Source: Microbacterium sp. SYP-A9085
GTDB taxonomy: Bacteria; Actinomycetota; Actinomycetes; Actinomycetales; Microbacteriaceae
Assembly (NCBI RefSeq): GCF_009649635.1
Contig: NZ_WJII01000001.1
Location: 124,001-188,000, forward strand
Reading direction: 5' to 3'
DNA length: 64,000 bases
In this document: piece after piece, positions 48,797 through 57,900 of the stretch
Layout of the letters: each line of letters begins with the position of its first letter
Numbering within the stretch: the first letter of the stretch is position 1
The notes under the pieces: model-generated
Databases searched by the model: none
Seen by the model: only the letters and a program-made list of their open reading frames with translations
What the model was told of the DNA's origin: nothing
Program-made: the position numbers and the translations under genes

Positions 48797-49621
48797 TCAG
48801 GCGCCGGCGGCAAGCTCCCGCGCCCGCTCGAGCGCGGCATCCGTTGCCCGGGCGAAAACGTCGTCCAGGTGCGCGGCCTGCAGGACCGCGATCGCGCGCT
48901 CCGTCGTGCCCTTGGGGCTCGTGACGCGTCGGCGCAGCTCGGCGGGGTCCTCGCCGGACGCCGCGAGGAGGGCGGTCGCGCCGATGAACGTCTCCTCGAC
49001 CATCGTCCGCGCCTCGTCGCGAGTGAAGCCCTGGCCGACGGCGGCCGCCGTGAGCTCCTCGATCAGGAGGTAGACGTAGGCGGGCCCCGAGCCGGAGATC
49101 GTCGACAGCGCGTCGATCTTCTCCTCCGGCACGTCGATCACCGTGCCCACGGTCGAGAACAGCTCGCGCACCAGCGCGACATCCGCGTCGGTGGCGGCAC
49201 TGCCGGCGGCGAGCCCGGTCACGCCCTTGCCGACCAGCGCCGGGGTGTTCGGCATCGACCGGATCACCGGGACGCCCGCCCCGAGGATCTGCTCGAACGT
49301 GGCGATCGGCACCCCCGCGGCGATGCTGACCACGATCGTGCCCGGCCGGATCACCGGTGCTATCTCGCGCAGCAGATCCGGGACCATGGCCGGCTTGACG
49401 CCGATCAGGACGATGGATGCCGCGGCCGCGGCATCCGTGTTCCCCGACGGCTCCTCGTCTAGCGACACACTGCGCACGCCGCTGACCTGGCGGAAGGCGG
49501 TGGCCTTCGCCGCCGACCGGTTCGTCACCGCGAGTCCGGTGGCCTTCCCCGAGCCGACCAGGCCGTGCAGGATCGCGCCGCCCATGGAGCCGGCGCCGAG
49601 GATCGCGATGGGAGGGAGCAT
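48797..49621 (-). CDS. proC: Pyrroline-5-carboxylate reductase
   Basis: A 274-residue proline-biosynthetic enzyme. PPIAILGAGSMGGAILHGLV is the NADP-binding Rossmann motif; VIRSMPNTPALVGKGVTGLA and IDALSTISGSGPAYVYLLIEEL are ProC signatures, the latter forming the P5C site; LRRRVTSPKGTTERAIAVLQ ends the family block. ATG 49621 is 7 nt after TAGGAT; ATG 49630 is an alternative overlapping that box. Confidence 0.94.
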   Translation of the reverse strand: MLPPIAILGAGSMGGAILHGLVGSGKATGLAVTNRSAAKATAFRQVSGVRSVSLDEEPSGNTDAAAAASIVLIGVKPAMVPDLLREIAPVIRPGTIVVSIAAGVPIATFEQILGAGVPVIRSMPNTPALVGKGVTGLAAGSAATDADVALVRELFSTVGTVIDVPEEKIDALSTISGSGPAYVYLLIEELTAAAVGQGFTRDEARTMVEETFIGATALLAASGEDPAELRRRVTSPKGTTERAIAVLQAAHLDDVFARATDAALERARELAAGA

Positions 49622-49628
49622 GCGGCTC

Positions 49629-49634
49629 ATCCTA
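49629..49634 (-). promoter_or_regulatory. -10 box of proC
   Basis: TAGGAT (minus) ends 7 nt before ATG 49621. Confidence 0.45.
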
Positions 49635-49649
49635 CGGCGAGCAGGCGCG

Positions 49650-49657
49650 GTTATAGT
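49650..49657. promoter_or_regulatory. Two-way -10 box between proC and hydrolase
   Basis: GTTATAGT contains TATAGT for the plus-strand hydrolase (leader of about 24 nt with GAGGAGG) and TATAAC for the minus strand. A single overlapping box could fire both ways. Confidence 0.5.
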
Positions 49658-49686
49658 CGGAGCAGGAGCGCTGAGGAGGCCGACCC

Positions 49687-50799
49687 ATGACCGTTTTCGA
49701 CGGCATCGTCGCACGCATCGTGGAGACCTCGCGGCTGGCGGTGAACATCCTCGAGCGCAGCGCCGACGACCCGCGCACGCCCGACGAGCGCACCGTGGTG
49801 TTCGTGCACGGCAACGTGTCCTCGGCGCTGTTCTGGCAGGAGATCATGCAGGACCTGCCGGGCGACATCCGCGCCATCGCCGTCGACCTGCGCGGATTCG
49901 GCGACACCGAGAGCCTGCCGGTGGACGCCACGCGCGGACTGCGGGACTTCTCGGACGACCTGCACGCGACCCTCGAGGCGCTGCACCTGGGCGCGGTGCA
50001 CCTGGTGGGCTGGTCGATGGGCGGCGGCGTCGTGATGCAGTACGCGCTGGACCATCCGGTGCGCAGCCTCACCCTGCAGGCCCCGGTCTCCCCGTACGGC
50101 TTCGGCGGGACGCGACGGGACGGGTCCCGGCTCACCGAGGACGACGCCGGCTGCGGCGGAGGCGGGGCCAACCCCGACTTCGTGGAGCGCCTGACCGCCC
50201 ACGACACCAGCGACGAGGCGCCCACGTCGCCGCGCAGCGTGTTCCGCTCGTCGTATGTCTCGGGCGACTACGTCACCGCGCAGGAGGACGTCTGGGTCGA
50301 GTCCATGCTGAGCACCTCCACCGCGGAGGGCAACTACCCGGGCGACAGCGTCGACAGCGAGAACTGGCCGGGATTCGCCGCCGGGAGATCCGGCGTGCTG
50401 AACACGATGGCGCCGCGGCACTTCTCGGTCGCCGGCATCGTCGACCTCGCCGTCAAGCCGCCGATCCTCTGGGTGCACGGCACCGCTGACGCGATAGTGT
50501 CGGACGCGTCGTTCTTCGACCTGAACCAGCTCGGCACGGCCGGGATCATCCCCGGCTGGCCCGGAGAGGATGTCGCGCCCGCGCAGCCGATGGTCAGCCA
50601 GACCCGCGACGTGCTGGACGCGTACCGTGCCGCCGGCGGCGAGGTCACCGAGCTCGAACTGGACGGCGTGGGGCACGCGCCACACCTGGAGCGCCCGGGC
50701 GTGTTCCGCCATGCTCTGCTGCAGGCCATCGGCTACATCGCTCCGCAGCACGATCCCGCCCCGCCCACCGAGACGATCATCCTGAAGTCCGAGGACTGA
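49687..50799 (+). CDS. Alpha/beta hydrolase
   Basis: A 370-residue hydrolase. VVFVHGNVSSALFWQEIM is the HG oxyanion loop, AVDLRGFGDTESLPVDATRGLRDFSDDL the next strand, and VHLVGWSMGGGVVMQYAL the nucleophile elbow GWSMGG. PILWVHGTADAIVSD gives the Asp and LDGVGHAPHLERP the His of the triad. An insertion of about 100 residues forms the lid. The last 15 residues (DPAPPTETIILKSED) recur at the end of the next protein. The substrate is unknown. Confidence 0.9.
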   Translation: MTVFDGIVARIVETSRLAVNILERSADDPRTPDERTVVFVHGNVSSALFWQEIMQDLPGDIRAIAVDLRGFGDTESLPVDATRGLRDFSDDLHATLEALHLGAVHLVGWSMGGGVVMQYALDHPVRSLTLQAPVSPYGFGGTRRDGSRLTEDDAGCGGGGANPDFVERLTAHDTSDEAPTSPRSVFRSSYVSGDYVTAQEDVWVESMLSTSTAEGNYPGDSVDSENWPGFAAGRSGVLNTMAPRHFSVAGIVDLAVKPPILWVHGTADAIVSDASFFDLNQLGTAGIIPGWPGEDVAPAQPMVSQTRDVLDAYRAAGGEVTELELDGVGHAPHLERPGVFRHALLQAIGYIAPQHDPAPPTETIILKSED

Positions 50800-50844
50800 C
50801 GCCGCGGCGCGGCATCCCGCGTCCGGTTCTCGTCGGTCCGTCCC

Positions 50845-50850
50845 TAGACT
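50845..50850 (+). promoter_or_regulatory. -10 box of CDF transporter gene
   Basis: TAGACT ends 7 nt before ATG 50858. Confidence 0.55.
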
Positions 50851-50857
50851 CGAGCCC

Positions 50858-51823
50858 ATGAGTGCTACCGGCGGCGGCAAGGCGATCCTCGCGGCGTTCC
50901 TCGCGAACCTGGGCATCGCGGTGGCCAAGTTCGTCGCGTGGTTCTTCTCCGGCTCGGCGTCGATGCTGGCCGAAGGCATCCACTCGGTCGCCGACAGCGG
51001 CAACCAACTGCTGCTGATGCTCGGCGGGCGCCGCGCGCGCCGAGAGGCCGACCACGAGCATCCGTTCGGGTACGGCCGCGAACGGTACGTGTACGCGTTC
51101 GTCGTCGCGATCATCCTCTTCTCGGTGGGTGGGCTGTTCTCCCTCTTCGAGGGGATCGGGAAGATCACCGACCCGCACGAGCTGAACAACGTGTGGCTGG
51201 CCGTGCTCGTGCTCGTGATAGCGATCGTCCTCGAGTCGTTCTCGCTGCGCACCGCGGTCCGCGAGTCCAGGCCGCACAAGCAGAAGGACGAATCGTGGTT
51301 CGCGTTCATCCGCCATGCGAAGGCGCCGGAGCTGCCGGTCGTGCTGCTGGAGGATGTCGCGGCCCTGACCGGTCTCGTGTTCGCCCTGCTCGGGGTCGGC
51401 CTGGCGTGGTTGACGGGGAATCCGCTGTTCGACGCGATCGGCACGCTCATGATCGGGACGCTGCTGATCCTCGTCGCGATCACGCTCGGCGTGGAGACGA
51501 AGAGCCTGCTGGTGGGCGAGGGCGCGAAGCCGGCCGACCTGAGGCGCATCGTCGACGCGGTCGAAGCCGGCCCCGACGTGGAGCGGGTCATCCACCTGCG
51601 CACCCTGTACCTCGGGCCGGACGAGCTGCTGGTGGCCGCCAAGCTCGCGTTCCGGGCCGACAGGCCGCTGTCGACGGTGGCCGCGGACATCGACGTCGTC
51701 GAGCGCAGCATCCGCGCCGCGGTGCCGATCGCGCGCGTCATCTACCTGGAGCCGGACGTCTACCGGCCGGCCGCCGATCCCGCCCCGCCCACCGAGGCGT
51801 TCATTCTGAAGTCGGAGGACTGA
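50858..51823 (+). CDS. Cation diffusion facilitator (CDF) transporter
   Basis: A 321-residue metal-ion/H+ antiporter. FLANLGIAVAKFVAWFFSGSASMLAEGIHSVADSGNQLLLMLG is the family signature, with metal-site residues in ...SMLAEGIHSVADS and ...LLEDVAALTGL. Five to six helices precede a cytoplasmic ferredoxin-like domain (LVGEGAKPADLRRIVDAVEAGPDVERVIHLRTLYLGPDELLV). Zinc, manganese or iron is likely. The tail ends DPAPPTEAFILKSED, matching the upstream hydrolase. Confidence 0.93.
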   Translation: MSATGGGKAILAAFLANLGIAVAKFVAWFFSGSASMLAEGIHSVADSGNQLLLMLGGRRARREADHEHPFGYGRERYVYAFVVAIILFSVGGLFSLFEGIGKITDPHELNNVWLAVLVLVIAIVLESFSLRTAVRESRPHKQKDESWFAFIRHAKAPELPVVLLEDVAALTGLVFALLGVGLAWLTGNPLFDAIGTLMIGTLLILVAITLGVETKSLLVGEGAKPADLRRIVDAVEAGPDVERVIHLRTLYLGPDELLVAAKLAFRADRPLSTVAADIDVVERSIRAAVPIARVIYLEPDVYRPAADPAPPTEAFILKSED

Positions 51824-52749
51824 TGGAGTTCTGCGCGTTCACCGAGCCGCAGCAGGGGTTCGCGTACGACGACCAGCGCGCACACGCGGTGGCAGCGGAG
51901 CGGCTCGGCTTCGACGCCTGGTTCCGCAGCGACCACTACATGCGCATGGGCAAGGGCGATCCGCTGCCCGGGCCCACCGACGCATGGACCACGCTGGCGG
52001 GACTCGCCGTGCAGACCTCGCGCATCCGGCTGGGCACGCTCGTCTCGTCGGCGACGCACCGTCATCCCGGCATCCTGGCGATCCAGGTCGCGCAGGTTGA
52101 TGCCATGAGCGGCGGCCGTGTCGAATTCGGCCTCGGCACGGGGTGGTTCGCGGCGGAGCACCGGGCGTACGGCATCCCGTTCCCGGCGAAGCGGTTCGGG
52201 ATGCTGGAGGAGCAGCTCGAGGTCATCACCGGCCTGTGGGCCGCGGACGGGCCGTACTCGTTCGCGGGCGCGCACTACACGCTCGTGGACGCCCCTGCGC
52301 TGCCCAAGCCCGTGCAGGATCGCGTGCCGGTCATCGTCGGCGGGGGCGGCCCCCGGCGCACACCCGCCATAGCGGCCCGGTTCGCGACCGAGTTCAACAT
52401 AGGGTTTCAGCCCGAGGACGTCATCGCGGAGAAGTTCGCCGGCGTGCGGAGTGCGTGCGAGCGGGCCGGCCGCGATCCGGGGACGCTGAAGCTCTCCGTC
52501 GCGCTGCCGACGCTGGTCGGCGCCGACGAGGCCGAGCTGTCGCGCCGGGCGGCCGCGATCGGCCGGAACCCCGCCGCCGTTCGCGGCGACGACGTGATCG
52601 CCGGCCTGCCGGACGAGATCGTCGAGAAGGTGGTGCGGTTGCGGGACCTCGGCGCACAGCGCGTCTACTTCCAGCTCATGGATCTGCGCGACCTCGACCA
52701 CCTGGAGCTGCTGGGTGGGGTCGTGCTTCCGCGGCTGCGGGCCCTGTAG
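51823..52749 (+). CDS. LLM class F420-dependent oxidoreductase
   Basis: A 308-residue luciferase-like enzyme: RAHAVAAERLGFDAWFRSDHYMRMGKGDPLPGPTDAWTTLAGLAVQTSRIRLGTLVSSATHRHPG, then GGRVEFGLGTGWFAAEHRAYGIPFPAKRFGMLEEQLEVITGLW, the F420-linked subgroup pattern. Its ATG overlaps the CDF stop by one base (TGATG), so the two genes are coupled. The substrate is unknown. Confidence 0.9.
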   Translation: MEFCAFTEPQQGFAYDDQRAHAVAAERLGFDAWFRSDHYMRMGKGDPLPGPTDAWTTLAGLAVQTSRIRLGTLVSSATHRHPGILAIQVAQVDAMSGGRVEFGLGTGWFAAEHRAYGIPFPAKRFGMLEEQLEVITGLWAADGPYSFAGAHYTLVDAPALPKPVQDRVPVIVGGGGPRRTPAIAARFATEFNIGFQPEDVIAEKFAGVRSACERAGRDPGTLKLSVALPTLVGADEAELSRRAAAIGRNPAAVRGDDVIAGLPDEIVEKVVRLRDLGAQRVYFQLMDLRDLDHLELLGGVVLPRLRAL

Positions 52750-52795
52750 TCGCGGTGGCCCCCGCGCGCGCAGCGCAGCGCCTACCGACGCGCGT

Positions 52796-53245
52796 CTACC
52801 GGCGAGCGTCGAAGAACGCCCGCAGCAGCGCTGACGCCTCGTCCGCGCGCACGCCGCCGACGACCTCGGCGCGATACGGCAGCCGGCGGTCGCGGAGAAC
52901 GTCGTACATCGACCCGGCCGCGCCGGCCTTGTCATCCCACGCCCCGAACACGACGCGCGCTATGCGCGCCTGCAGAATCGCGCCCGCGCACATCACGCAC
53001 GGCTCGAGCGTGACCACGAGCGTGTGCCCCTCGAGGTTCCAGGTGCCGAGGGATGCCGCGGCCTGACGCAGCGCGACGATCTCGGCGTGCGCGGTGGGGT
53101 CGCCGGTCTCCTCGCGGAGATTGCGGCCCTCGCCCACCGGCCGGCCGGCGGCATCCAGCACCACCGCTCCCACGGGGACGTCGGCGCCCCGAGCCGCCTG
53201 TGCGGCCAGGGCGAGGGCGCGGTCCATCGCAGCGTCGACGTGCAC
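52796..53245 (-). CDS. tadA: tRNA-specific adenosine deaminase
   Basis: A 149-residue zinc deaminase making inosine at A34 of tRNA-Arg(ACG). TAHAEIVALRQAA has the catalytic Glu and zinc His; TLEPCVMCAGAILQARIARVVFGAWDDKAGAAGS has the two zinc Cys and the TadA-specific tail. The GTG at 53245 follows TACCCT by 6 nt; an ATG at 53227 is also possible. It is divergent from upp. Confidence 0.93.
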   Translation of the reverse strand: MHVDAAMDRALALAAQAARGADVPVGAVVLDAAGRPVGEGRNLREETGDPTAHAEIVALRQAAASLGTWNLEGHTLVVTLEPCVMCAGAILQARIARVVFGAWDDKAGAAGSMYDVLRDRRLPYRAEVVGGVRADEASALLRAFFDARR

Positions 53246-53251
53246 ATCTCG

Positions 53252-53257
53252 AGGGTA
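53252..53257 (-). promoter_or_regulatory. -10 box of tadA
   Basis: TACCCT (minus) ends 6 nt before GTG 53245. Confidence 0.45.
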
Positions 53258-53270
53258 CGGGCCCGCCCGG

Positions 53271-53276
53271 TAATCT
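53271..53276 (+). promoter_or_regulatory. -10 box of upp
   Basis: TAATCT ends 6 nt before ATG 53283. Confidence 0.55.
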
Positions 53277-53282
53277 GGGACC

Positions 53283-53915
53283 ATGCGCGTGCACATCGCC
53301 GACCATCCCCTGATCACCCACAAACTCACGGTGCTGCGCGACGAGCGCACCCCGTCGCCGGTGTTCCGCCAGCTCACCGAGGAGCTCGTCACGCTCCTCG
53401 CGTACGAGGCCACGCGCGGCGTCCGGGTCGCCCCGGTCCAGATCCAGACCCCGGTGGCCGCAGCGACCGGCGTCCGCATCGAGGAGCCGCGGCCCCTCGT
53501 GGTGCCGATCCTGCGGGCCGGGCTCGGGATGCTGGAGGGAATGGTCAAGCTGCTGCCGACCGCCGAAGTCGGCTTCCTCGGCATGGTGCGCGACGAGCAG
53601 ACGCTGCTGCCGACCACGTATGCGGAACGCCTGCCCACCGACCTCAGCGACCGGCAGTGCTTCGTGCTCGACCCGATGCTCGCCACCGGCGGATCACTGG
53701 GCGCGGCGATCGACTTCCTGTTCCAGCGCGGCGCGCAGGACATCACCGCCATCTGCCTGCTGGGCACCCCCGAGGGCATCGCCCGGATCGACCAGCAGGT
53801 CGGCGACCGGGACGTCACCCTGGTCCTGGGCGCGCGCGACGAGCGGCTCAACGAGCGCGGCTACATCGTGCCGGGGCTCGGCGACGCCGGCGACCGGCTC
53901 TACGGGACGGTCTGA
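53283..53915 (+). CDS. upp: Uracil phosphoribosyltransferase
   Basis: A 210-residue salvage enzyme making UMP from uracil and PRPP. The full family pattern is present: [29 protein letters not shown]-like [13 protein letters not shown], the PRPP loop [18 protein letters not shown], and [17 protein letters not shown] at the C-terminus for uracil specificity. Confidence 0.96.
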   Translation: MRVHIADHPLITHKLTVLRDERTPSPVFRQLTEELVTLLAYEATRGVRVAPVQIQTPVAAATGVRIEEPRPLVVPILRAGLGMLEGMVKLLPTAEVGFLGMVRDEQTLLPTTYAERLPTDLSDRQCFVLDPMLATGGSLGAAIDFLFQRGAQDITAICLLGTPEGIARIDQQVGDRDVTLVLGARDERLNERGYIVPGLGDAGDRLYGTV

Positions 53916-53938
53916 CCGGGTCTGCAGGCTCGGGCGGC

Positions 53939-54241
53939 TCAGGACGGCGAACGGCGGCCGGTCTCCTGCTCCCAGAACTCCAGCTGCTGGGTGAGCGCCT
54001 TGGCGAGCTCGAACACCTGCTCGGGAGGGATCCGGATGCGGCTGACGACGCGGGCCGGGACCACGGCCACGCGCTCGCCGGTGTCGGCGTTCGTGTCCTC
54101 CCGTGGAGGCTGCGCGAGCGTCACGAAATCCATCACGAAGACCGTCGGCGTGTGCCAGACGTTCGCGAAGTCGGCGTAGCTTCCGGCGATGTTCTCGGGC
54201 GGCAGATCGATCTCGAACTGCTGCGGCAGGTCCTCGGCCAT
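53939..54241 (-). CDS. DUF3467 domain protein
   Basis: A 100-residue protein: LPPENIAGSYADFANVWHTPTVFVMDFVTLAQPP, then VPARVVSRIRIPPEQVFELAKALTQQLEFWEQETG. This matches DUF3467, small proteins of unknown function found widely and linked in some species to cell-envelope or gene-transfer-associated loci. The ATG is 6 nt after TAGACT. The upstream sequence is the 63-bp repeat array. Confidence 0.88.
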   Translation of the reverse strand: MAEDLPQQFEIDLPPENIAGSYADFANVWHTPTVFVMDFVTLAQPPREDTNADTGERVAVVPARVVSRIRIPPEQVFELAKALTQQLEFWEQETGRRSPS

Positions 54242-54247
54242 GCGACG

Positions 54248-54253
54248 AGTCTA
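54248..54253 (-). promoter_or_regulatory. -10 box of DUF3467 gene
   Basis: TAGACT (minus) ends 6 nt before ATG 54241. Confidence 0.55.
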
Positions 54254-54329
54254 GGTGGCGGATTCGCGGCACACACCGGAGGTGACGGCACGGCCCACGG
54301 GCGCCGGGTCTGCGACGCCCCGCGCGGTG

Positions 54330-54985
54330 TGTGGCAGAACACGCGGCTTTGCGAGGCGACATCCCGCACCTTGTGCGACGCGGTCTTCGGCGGGTCGCAG
54401 AACATGCGGCGTGAGGGCCCGGCACCCCGCACCGTGTGCGACGCCTTGGCGGTGCGTCTCCGAACATGCGGCTTCGCGGCGCTGCATCCCGCACCGTGTT
54501 TGACACGTTCGGCAGCGGCGCCGGCGCGTGTGTTCTGCGACACGCTCCCCAGCCGGTCTCAGAAGATGCGGCCTGACGTGGCCACATCCAGCAGGTTGTA
54601 GGACGCGTAGGGCGGGATGTCGCAGAAGGTGCGGCTACGCGGCCGGACATCCCACATCTTCTGCGACACGTTCCAGCAGAGCGCCGTCGCGCCACTGTAC
54701 GACGCCATCGATGGTGTGTCTCCGAACCTGCGGCTTTCAGCGGTGACATCCCCACAACAAGAGCGACACGCTCCCGAGTCGGTCCCAGAAAATGCGCCTT
54801 TAAGGCGTAGCATCCCGCACCTTATGCGACACGGTCTTCAGCGGGTCGCAGAACATGCGATCTGAGGGCACGGCATCCCGCACCTTGTGCGACACGGTCT
54901 TCAGCGGGCCGCAGAACATGCGGCGTGAGGACCCGGCACCCCGCACCTTGTGCGACACATGGCAGCCCAGACGCCGCCGCGTGGG
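54330..54985. repeat. 63-bp hairpin repeat array (about nine units)
   Basis: Units beginning CATCCCGCAC or variants start at 54360, 54423, 54485, 54585, 54648, 54747, 54811, 54874 and 54937: mostly 63 bp apart, with two 100-bp steps where about 37 bp is inserted. Intact units (first, seventh, eighth) encode a nested hairpin: CCGCA-CC-TTGTGCGAC, a 14-nt loop, GTCGCAGAA-CA-TGCGG. Others are decayed. Because 63 is a multiple of three, spurious open frames cross both strands. There is no unique spacer, so it is not CRISPR. Units 7 and 8 are almost identical. Confidence 0.92.
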
Positions 54986-57900
54986 TTACTCCACGCCGAC
55001 CAGACGGGCGAACGCGCTCAGGCGCGCGACGCCGTCCGGCGTTCGCGGGAGGTCATCGAGCAGGCCGGGGGCATAGACGAGGAATGCGGCCACCTTCGCC
55101 CGCGAGATGGCGACGTTCAGCCGGTTCTGCAGCAGCAGGAACTCGAGGCCGCGCGGCGCATCCTTCCCGCTGGACGCCGCGAGCGAGACGATCGACACGA
55201 CCGCCTCCTGCCCCTGGAACCGGTCCACGGTGCCGACCGGAATATCTGCGAACCCCGCCTCGGCGAGCGCCTGCTCGACCATGACCTGCTGCGCGTTGTA
55301 CGGCGTCACGACGATGATGTCGGCCTGCGTCAAGGGCCGCGGCTGACGCGCCTGCTCGCCGTCGGCGTCCACCCAGGCGCGGCCCAGCAGATCGCGGACG
55401 ATCCGCACCACCTCGGCCGCCTCCTCGGGCGACTGCGTCGCGTTGCCGTGATGCCGGACCGCCACGGGATGCACGCCGGGCGCGACCCCGTCGAGCCGGC
55501 GCAGCGCGGCACACGGATGCGACGCCAGCTCCCCGTCGTAGGACAGCAGCGAGACCGCCCGGGCGACGTCGGGATGCATGCGCCACGACCGGTCGAGGAA
55601 GTGCCCGAGCTCAGGCGGAATGACGGATGCTCCGTCCATGACCCAGCCGAGGGCGGAGGCATCCACCGGCTCCGGATGGATGCCCTGGCTCACCTGTGGC
55701 AGCTGCTGCGGATCGCCCAGCAGCAGCAGACGATCGGATGCCGTTGCCACCGCTATCGTCGAGGCCAGCGAGAACTGACCGGCCTCGTCGATCACGAGCA
55801 GGTCCAGCGACCGGCGCGGCACCCGCCCCGGATGGCTGAAGTCCCACGCCGTGCCGCCCACGACGAACCCGGTCTCGGCGTGCTCTTCCGTGTACCGGGC
55901 GAGCCCGTTCTTCGGGAACACCGTGAAGGACACGTCACCGTCCGCTCCGGCCTTGCGCGCCTTGCCGACCTGCGCCGCGGGGACCCCGGCATCCACGACC
56001 TGATCGAGCATGTGCTCGACGACAGCGTGCGACTGCGCGACCACCCCGACCTTCCAGTGATGCTCGCGCACGAGGGCCGCGATCACGTGCGAGCCGATGT
56101 AGGTCTTGCCGGTGCCCGGCGGGCCCTGGACGGATAGGTGGCTGCGATCCAGGTCGAGGAGTGCAGCGGTGATGGCGCCGATGTGGTCCTCGGCGCGTCC
56201 CCCGGGCAGCGCACCGGATCGGGTGCGGGGCGGACGTCGGCGCAGGATGTCGGTGGCCGGGTCTGCCGGAAGGGCCGGCGCCGCTGCGATCAGCGCGTCC
56301 GCCCATTCCTCGATCGCTGTCTGCTGGTTTCCCGCGCGCGGTGGCGCCGCGGGCGCCAGGGCGACGGGCAGTTCCGACCACGTCTGGCCGTCCATGGCCG
56401 TCTCGGCGACCACCGCGCCGTCGTCGAGGACCTCGAGGACCTCGACCTCCCGCGCCACGTGCACCCATCGCGTCATCGACGGGACCGAGAACGGTGCCGG
56501 CGTCTCGTAGAGGGCGAACGGGCGGGATCCCTCGGTCAGCCGGGTGCCCGGCGCCACCTCGCCGCGCAGTCGCACGATGCGGCGGATCGAGCGCGGACCT
56601 GGCTCCCACTGCTCGACCACGCCGCTGCCCGCGGCATCCACCACCACCACGTCGCGGGTGTCTTCCCACACCGACAGCGGCTCCCGCAGCCGCAGGAAGT
56701 GCATGGCCCAGAACGCCTTCGCCTCGCGCGGATAGTAGTCGATGGCCGCCGCGCCCAGGCGCAGCGCCTCGACATCCGCCTCGGTTCCCCCGGCCGCCTC
56801 GGCCGCGTCGGCGAGGGCACGCAGCTGCTCCGCCTGGGGCTTGGCCTCGTACGCGACCTCGACGGACTCGATGTCCCGCGAGGGCCGCAGCCCGCTCTCC
56901 CGGGCACGCTCGACGAGCCAGTCGCGCAGCCGGCGGGTGGAGACGCAGTCGTAGCGGTTGTAGTCGGCCAGATCGTCGAGCACGGTCTGGGCCGCGACTT
57001 CCCGACCCTCGGCGGCGAGGGCCCGCGCCTCCACATACTTGACGATGGAGTCGTCGCCGCGCTGTACGTCGCTCGTGCGGACCTCGGCGCCCATGTATAG
57101 AGGCTCGAGCTTCTTGATCGAGTACGAGCGAGACCCCACCTTCAGCGCCCGCCGCACGATCGGGTACAGATCCACGAACACGCCGTCGCGCAGCAGCGCG
57201 TCGACCTCGGCCTCGCGCACGCCGTGCCGCGCGGCCATCGCGAGCAGGTGCGTGGGCTCGTACGGCGCGTAATGGTAGATGTGCATGTCGGGATGCTCTC
57301 GCCGCACCGCCTGCACGATGTCGAGGAAGCGCTCCAGCGCCACCTTCTCCTCCGCGAAACTGTGCGCCCACAGGGCGGAATACTCCTCGCGGATGTCGAC
57401 CCACCCGAACAGGTAGTCGATACCCCAGTCGCGGGCAAGCCCCTCGGTGTACAGCGGGTCACCCTCGAAGTCGAAGAACAGGTCGCCCAGGTCGGGGCGC
57501 GGAAGTGCGCCCAGCCCCTTGGGGAAGACGACCTGATACACCGGAACGGCAGGGGATGCCGACGGTTCGTGAAGTCCGGGGATGCCGGCGGGGCTCTCCA
57601 GCTGCAGGCGCGCCTGTGTCCGCAGCATCCCGAACGTCTCGCCGCTCATCCGCGCGGGCGGGGTGGATGCTGCTGCCAGGGCGTCGATCGTGAGGATGCC
57701 GGCATCCCGCAATCGCTCGCGCTGGACCGGGCGCATCCCGGCCACCAGCAGCAGGTCGCGGAACGCGACGACCTCCTGATCGCACGTGGCGCAGCGCCCG
57801 CAGGCGACCACGCCCAGTTCGCCGCGCCCGTCGCCCCAGGCGATCGCGGGGTGGGTGGAACCCTGCGCAAGGTCGCGGTCGGCGACGAGCGCACGGAGGC

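Noticed and set aside
54133-54755. Cys/Arg-rich minus-strand ORFs through the repeat array
   Set aside because: They stay open only because the repeat period (63) is a multiple of three; the peptides are repeats of the DNA unit with no start signals.
54330-54985. CRISPR array
   Set aside because: The whole 63-bp unit is repeated, with no unique spacers between short direct repeats, and there are no cas genes.
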